A stretch of 64,000 bases of DNA. It comes from Mycolicibacter sp. MU0102. Lineage in GTDB: Bacteria; Actinomycetota; Actinomycetes; Mycobacteriales; Mycobacteriaceae. Location: positions 558,001-622,000 of the forward strand of contig NZ_OY726398.1 of assembly GCF_963378105.1 (NCBI RefSeq), given 5' to 3'. Position numbers and translations under genes: made by a program. This document shows, one piece after another, positions 61,189-64,000 of the stretch (its first letter is position 1; the number at the start of each line of letters is the position of its first letter). The notes beneath the pieces were generated by a model. It was not told where the DNA came from. It did not search any database and saw only the letters and a list, made by a program, of their open reading frames with translations.

Positions 61189-62462
61189 GACCGGATGACC
61201 TCACGTGAATTGGGGTCGTCGGTGGAGACGACAGTCAACTTGGCTCCCTCAGGGTCGGCGTCGAATGCCGACCGGAGGGCGTTCTCGACTTCGCGGCCGG
61301 CTTCTTCGGGTTGCACGCCGGGGGCGTCGAGACCGCCGGTGAGGGTGCCGTCCCATTCGGCGTTGACGTTGTTGTGGTCGATGCGCGCCCGGCGCGACCG
61401 CAGCCAGATCGCCAGCACCGCGGTGATCAGCAGGGCTACGCCGATGATGATCCCGGGGTAGCCGCCGATACCGTGCACCAGGCCGTATGCGCCCGAGCCG
61501 ACCCCGCCGGCCATCGGCAGCGTCACCAGCCAGGCGGCCACCATCCGTCCGGCAACGCTCCAGCGCACCTGCGCGCCCGGCTTGCCGACACCGCTGCCCA
61601 GCACCGAGCCGGTGGCGACCTGGGTGGTCGACAGCGAGTAACCGAAGTGGCTGGAGAGCAGGATGACCGAGGCAGCTGCCGACTCGGCGGCCATGCCCTG
61701 CGGCGGCTTGATCTCGACGAGGCCCTTGCCCAGGGTGCGGATGATCCGCCAGCCGCCGGTGTAGGTGCCCGCCGACATGGCCAGCGCGCAGCTGACGATC
61801 ACCCACAGGGGCGGCAGCGTGGCCGAGGTGCTCACCGCGCCGTAGGACATCAGCGCGAGGAAGATCACGCCCATGGTCTTCTGCGCGTCGTTGGTGCCGT
61901 GTGCCAGCGAGACCAGCGCGGCCGAGCCGATCTGACCGTGCCGGAACACCCTCTCGGACTTCTTCTCGTCGACGCCGCGAGTGATGCGGTAGACCAGCCA
62001 GGTACCGAAGGAGGCGATCACCGTGGCGATCACGGTGGCGACCACGGCCGGGACCAGAACCTTGGAGACCACCCCGTGCCAGATCACCCCGTGCCCGCCG
62101 ACGGCGGCGATCATCGCTCCCACGATGCCGCCGATCAGGGCGTGCGAGGAGCTCGACGGGATACCGAGCAGCCAGGTGAGCAGGTTCCATACGATGCCGC
62201 CGACCAGGCCGGCGAAGACGATTTCGAGGGTCACCAGGTGGGCGTCCACCAGGCCTTTGGCGATCGTTGCGGCGACCGCGGTCGACAGAAAGGCGCCGAC
62301 CAGGTTCAGGCATGCCGACATGCCGACCGCTGCCTTGGGCTTGAGTGCACCGCTGGCGATCGAGGTCGCCATCGCGTTGCCGGTGTCATGGAATCCGTTG
62401 GTGAAATCGAAGGCTAAAGCCGTGATCACCACAATGATTAGGAGGAGCAGTTCGAGGCTCAC
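61185..62462 (-). CDS. pitA: Low-affinity inorganic phosphate permease, PiT family (copy B)
   Basis: 425 residues, first gene of the four-gene phosphate run. PiT signatures GFHDTGNAMATSIASGALKP and SLAHGTNDAQKTMGVIFLAL, with LTWLLGIPSSSSHALIGGIV. A longer acidic C-terminal tail than copy A (PEEAGREVENALRSAFDADP) may be regulatory. Highly similar to copy A through the membrane part. Confidence 0.93.
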   Translation of the reverse strand: MSLELLLLIIVVITALAFDFTNGFHDTGNAMATSIASGALKPKAAVGMSACLNLVGAFLSTAVAATIAKGLVDAHLVTLEIVFAGLVGGIVWNLLTWLLGIPSSSSHALIGGIVGAMIAAVGGHGVIWHGVVSKVLVPAVVATVIATVIASFGTWLVYRITRGVDEKKSERVFRHGQIGSAALVSLAHGTNDAQKTMGVIFLALMSYGAVSTSATLPPLWVIVSCALAMSAGTYTGGWRIIRTLGKGLVEIKPPQGMAAESAAASVILLSSHFGYSLSTTQVATGSVLGSGVGKPGAQVRWSVAGRMVAAWLVTLPMAGGVGSGAYGLVHGIGGYPGIIIGVALLITAVLAIWLRSRRARIDHNNVNAEWDGTLTGGLDAPGVQPEEAGREVENALRSAFDADPEGAKLTVVSTDDPNSREVIRS

Positions 62463-62573
62463 GGGAACATCACGGATAGATTCTGGGGCTTGCGCGGACC
62501 CTTGTCTAACGATTGTGCAGGCGAAACGCCGGTGTATGTCGAGACGTATCGAACTGTTTCCCCGTCGTTCACC

Positions 62574-62978
62574 TCAAGGCTTCCGGGGGCTGTCCTGGCG
62601 GGTATCGCGGCGCAGCGGATGGTCCTCGGGGATCTCCACGAAGATCAAGGTCAGGCCGTCGGGATCGGTGACATGCATCTCACGCAACCCCCACGGTTCG
62701 CGGCGCGCTTCCCGGGTGATGGGGACGCCGCGGCTCTCCAGTTCGGCCTGGGTGGCGGCGACGTCGCGGACCTGTAGCCACAGCGCCCCCGGGAAGCTCG
62801 CGGCCGGATGTTCGGGGTTGCCGTGCCCGGCGAGTTCGATCAGCGATTGTCCGGCGTAGAAGACCATTCCGGCGCCGTAGTCGCGGGCGATCGCCAGCCC
62901 AATCTCGTCGCGGTAGAACCGCAGTGAGCGTTGATAGTCGGTGGGCCGGAGCAACACCCGGCTGGCCAGAATCTCCAT
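62574..62978 (-). CDS. Glyoxalase/bleomycin-resistance (VOC) fold protein, Rv0546c homolog
   Basis: 134 residues, one VOC domain of paired beta-alpha-beta-beta-beta units: ILASRVLLRPTDYQRSLRFY, LIELAGHGNPEH, GALWLQVRDVAATQAELESR, WGLREMHVTDPDGLTLIFVE (terminal Glu a metal ligand). Substrate unknown. It starts 10 bp after the SDR gene and is probably co-transcribed with it. Confidence 0.9.
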   Translation of the reverse strand: MEILASRVLLRPTDYQRSLRFYRDEIGLAIARDYGAGMVFYAGQSLIELAGHGNPEHPAASFPGALWLQVRDVAATQAELESRGVPITREARREPWGLREMHVTDPDGLTLIFVEIPEDHPLRRDTRQDSPRKP

Positions 62979-62988
62979 CAGTCCGCCA

Positions 62989-63873
62989 TCACTCGTCGAT
63001 GGGCTCGATCCGGTTCCGCTTGACGATGGCGGTGGCCCAGCCGGCGTTGAGGTTGTCCAGTGCGCGGAATGCCAGCGCCAGCCGCGGCGCGATGCGGATC
63101 GGGCGGTAACGGGCCGCGTCGATCATCCACGCGCCGGCCTCCTGCGCGGTGAGTCCGGGCTTGCCCTGGAACGCCGCGGTGGGCGCGATCATCGGGGTCT
63201 TCACCAGCGGGTAGTACAGCGTGGTGGACTGCACGCCGTAGCGGGCCCACTCGCTGTCGATGACCCGGCTAACGGCGCTGAGCGCGGACTTGGAGCCGTT
63301 GTAGACGCCGAACAGCGGCGAGGAGTCGGTGAACACGCCCCAGGTGGCGACGTTGATGATGTGGCCGTCGCCGCGCTCGCGCATCGCCGGGGCGAACCCG
63401 CGGATCAGCCGCAGCGGCGAGTAGTAGTTCAGCTGCATGGTCCGCTCGACGTCGTGCCAGCGGTCCAGGGATTCGGCCAGCGGACGGCGGATGGACCGCC
63501 CGGCATTGTTGACCAGGATGTCCACTCCGCCGAACCGCTCGTCGACGTCCTTGACCAGCTGATCGATCGCCGCGAGGTCCGACAGGTCGCACGCGATCGC
63601 GTGGGCGGTGCCGCCCGCGGCGGTGATCCGCTGGACCAGTGCGTCGAGGTTTTCCTGGCGGCGGGCGACCGCGATCACGGTGGCGCCCGCTGCCCCGAAC
63701 TGTTCGGCGCCGGCTTCCCCGATGCCCGAGGACGCCCCGGTCACCAGCACCCGCTTGCCGGTCAGGTCGATGGTCTTGGCGCCGGGCCGGTGCATCAGCT
63801 GCGCGGCGACCGGGGGGCGCATGGTTGCGAGCGTGATCTGGTCGGACAGGCGGCGCAGCGGGCTTCGGCTCAT
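62989..63873 (-). CDS. Short-chain dehydrogenase/reductase, Rv0547c homolog
   Basis: 294 residues from the ATG at 63873. NAD(P) motif KRVLVTGASSGIGEAGAEQF, DILVNNAGRSIRRPL (NNAG), catalytic Ser in IINVATWGVFTDSSPLFGVY with YNGSKSALSAVSRVIDSEWA (YxxxK). Classical SDR of unknown substrate. The N-terminal 25 residues precede the Rossmann fold. Located between menB and the VOC gene as in M. tuberculosis. Confidence 0.92.
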   Translation of the reverse strand: MSRSPLRRLSDQITLATMRPPVAAQLMHRPGAKTIDLTGKRVLVTGASSGIGEAGAEQFGAAGATVIAVARRQENLDALVQRITAAGGTAHAIACDLSDLAAIDQLVKDVDERFGGVDILVNNAGRSIRRPLAESLDRWHDVERTMQLNYYSPLRLIRGFAPAMRERGDGHIINVATWGVFTDSSPLFGVYNGSKSALSAVSRVIDSEWARYGVQSTTLYYPLVKTPMIAPTAAFQGKPGLTAQEAGAWMIDAARYRPIRIAPRLALAFRALDNLNAGWATAIVKRNRIEPIDE

Positions 63874-63936
63874 GGTTAGCCAGTCTATTCGTGGATTTCG
63901 CGCCGAGCTTGGGGGCACCTTCAGCCTCGCGGAAGC

Positions 63937-64000
63937 TCAGAAGTAGCGGGGGAACCTGCTCCAGTCCGGATCGCGCTTCTCCAGGAAGGAGTCCCGGCCC
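63937..64000 (-). CDS. menB: 1,4-Dihydroxy-2-naphthoyl-CoA synthase, C-terminal fragment (cut by window edge)
   Basis: Twenty codons then TGA at 63939-63937 encode GRDSFLEKRDPDWSRFPRYF, the characteristic C-terminal tail of MenB (EGRDAFLxKRxPDWSxFPRYF). It catalyses ring closure of OSB-CoA to DHNA-CoA. With menA and menE in the window it completes a dispersed menaquinone gene set. The rest of the gene lies beyond 64000. Confidence 0.9.
   Translation of the reverse strand, partial: GRDSFLEKRDPDWSRFPRYF

Overview
The window is high-GC and densely coded. It is mycobacterial: it has PPE-SVP and PPE-PPW proteins, PGRS proteins with the GRPLI-type linker, a Ddn-like F420-dependent pair, and a gene order that follows the Mycobacterium tuberculosis stretch Rv0495c to Rv0548c (locus tags here are from memory of H37Rv). 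The accessory content does not match M. tuberculosis, M. smegmatis or M. marinum as I know them. A slow-growing environmental lineage such as the M. terrae group is plausible, but I cannot prove it.

Layout. 1-902: two genes of an ABC exporter, the permease cut by the window edge. 1201-9769: conserved block with an Rv0495c homolog, ppx, a membrane protein, a TIM-barrel protein, a hotdog protein, proC, a small HTH protein, ribosomal protein bS22 (33 aa), a GalE-like dehydratase and a PlsC-like acyltransferase. 9831-11121: an IS30-family element in the slot where M. tuberculosis has cmaA2. 11177-13633: HadA-like dehydratase, serB1, a SnoaL-like protein and a glutaredoxin-like protein. 13768-19308: hemA-hemC-hemD-hemB and a membrane protein (tetrapyrrole synthesis).

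19313-42670 is an accessory island between the Rv0513 and Rv0523c homologs. It opens with the most striking feature of the window: four tandem genes for secreted proteins, each made of a signal peptide, a short conserved domain, a Gly-rich PGRS domain, an endoglycoceramidase-like GH5 catalytic domain and a C-terminal beta-sandwich. A LysR regulator lies among them. One copy carries an in-frame TGA, and two copies share a 152-nt identical segment. Then come a copper P1B-ATPase behind a CsoR-type palindrome, a secreted Asn-Pro-Met repeat protein, a Tat-type esterase, an ABC exporter whose ATPase carries a cNMP-binding-like domain, two PPE genes flanking a PGRS gene without a PE domain, a JmjC-type cupin hydroxylase and two Ddn-like proteins.

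42756-48613: hemL, a phosphoglycerate-mutase-like protein and a System II cytochrome c maturation operon (thioredoxin lipoprotein, CcdA, ResB, CcsA). 48705-52270: a MinD-like ATPase, two small membrane proteins, menA and MTA phosphorylase. 52284-57736: cutinase, a polytopic membrane protein divergent from a DUF7159/Gly-Ser-rich protein with two frameshifts, and a TetR regulator with its membrane-protein partner and twin operators. 57806-64000: menE, a DUF3349 protein, two tandem copies of a phosphate permease plus small membrane protein module, a glyoxalase-fold protein, an SDR and the 3' end of menB.

Functionally the core supplies heme (hem genes), matures c-type cytochromes (ccs genes) and makes menaquinone (menA, menE, menB). 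The accessory island adds a putative secreted glycosphingolipid- or glycolipid-cleaving enzyme family and copper handling. No tRNA, rRNA or CRISPR array was seen. Apart from a 298-bp stretch at 903-1200, in which I see nothing convincing, no gap of about 300 bp lacks a gene.
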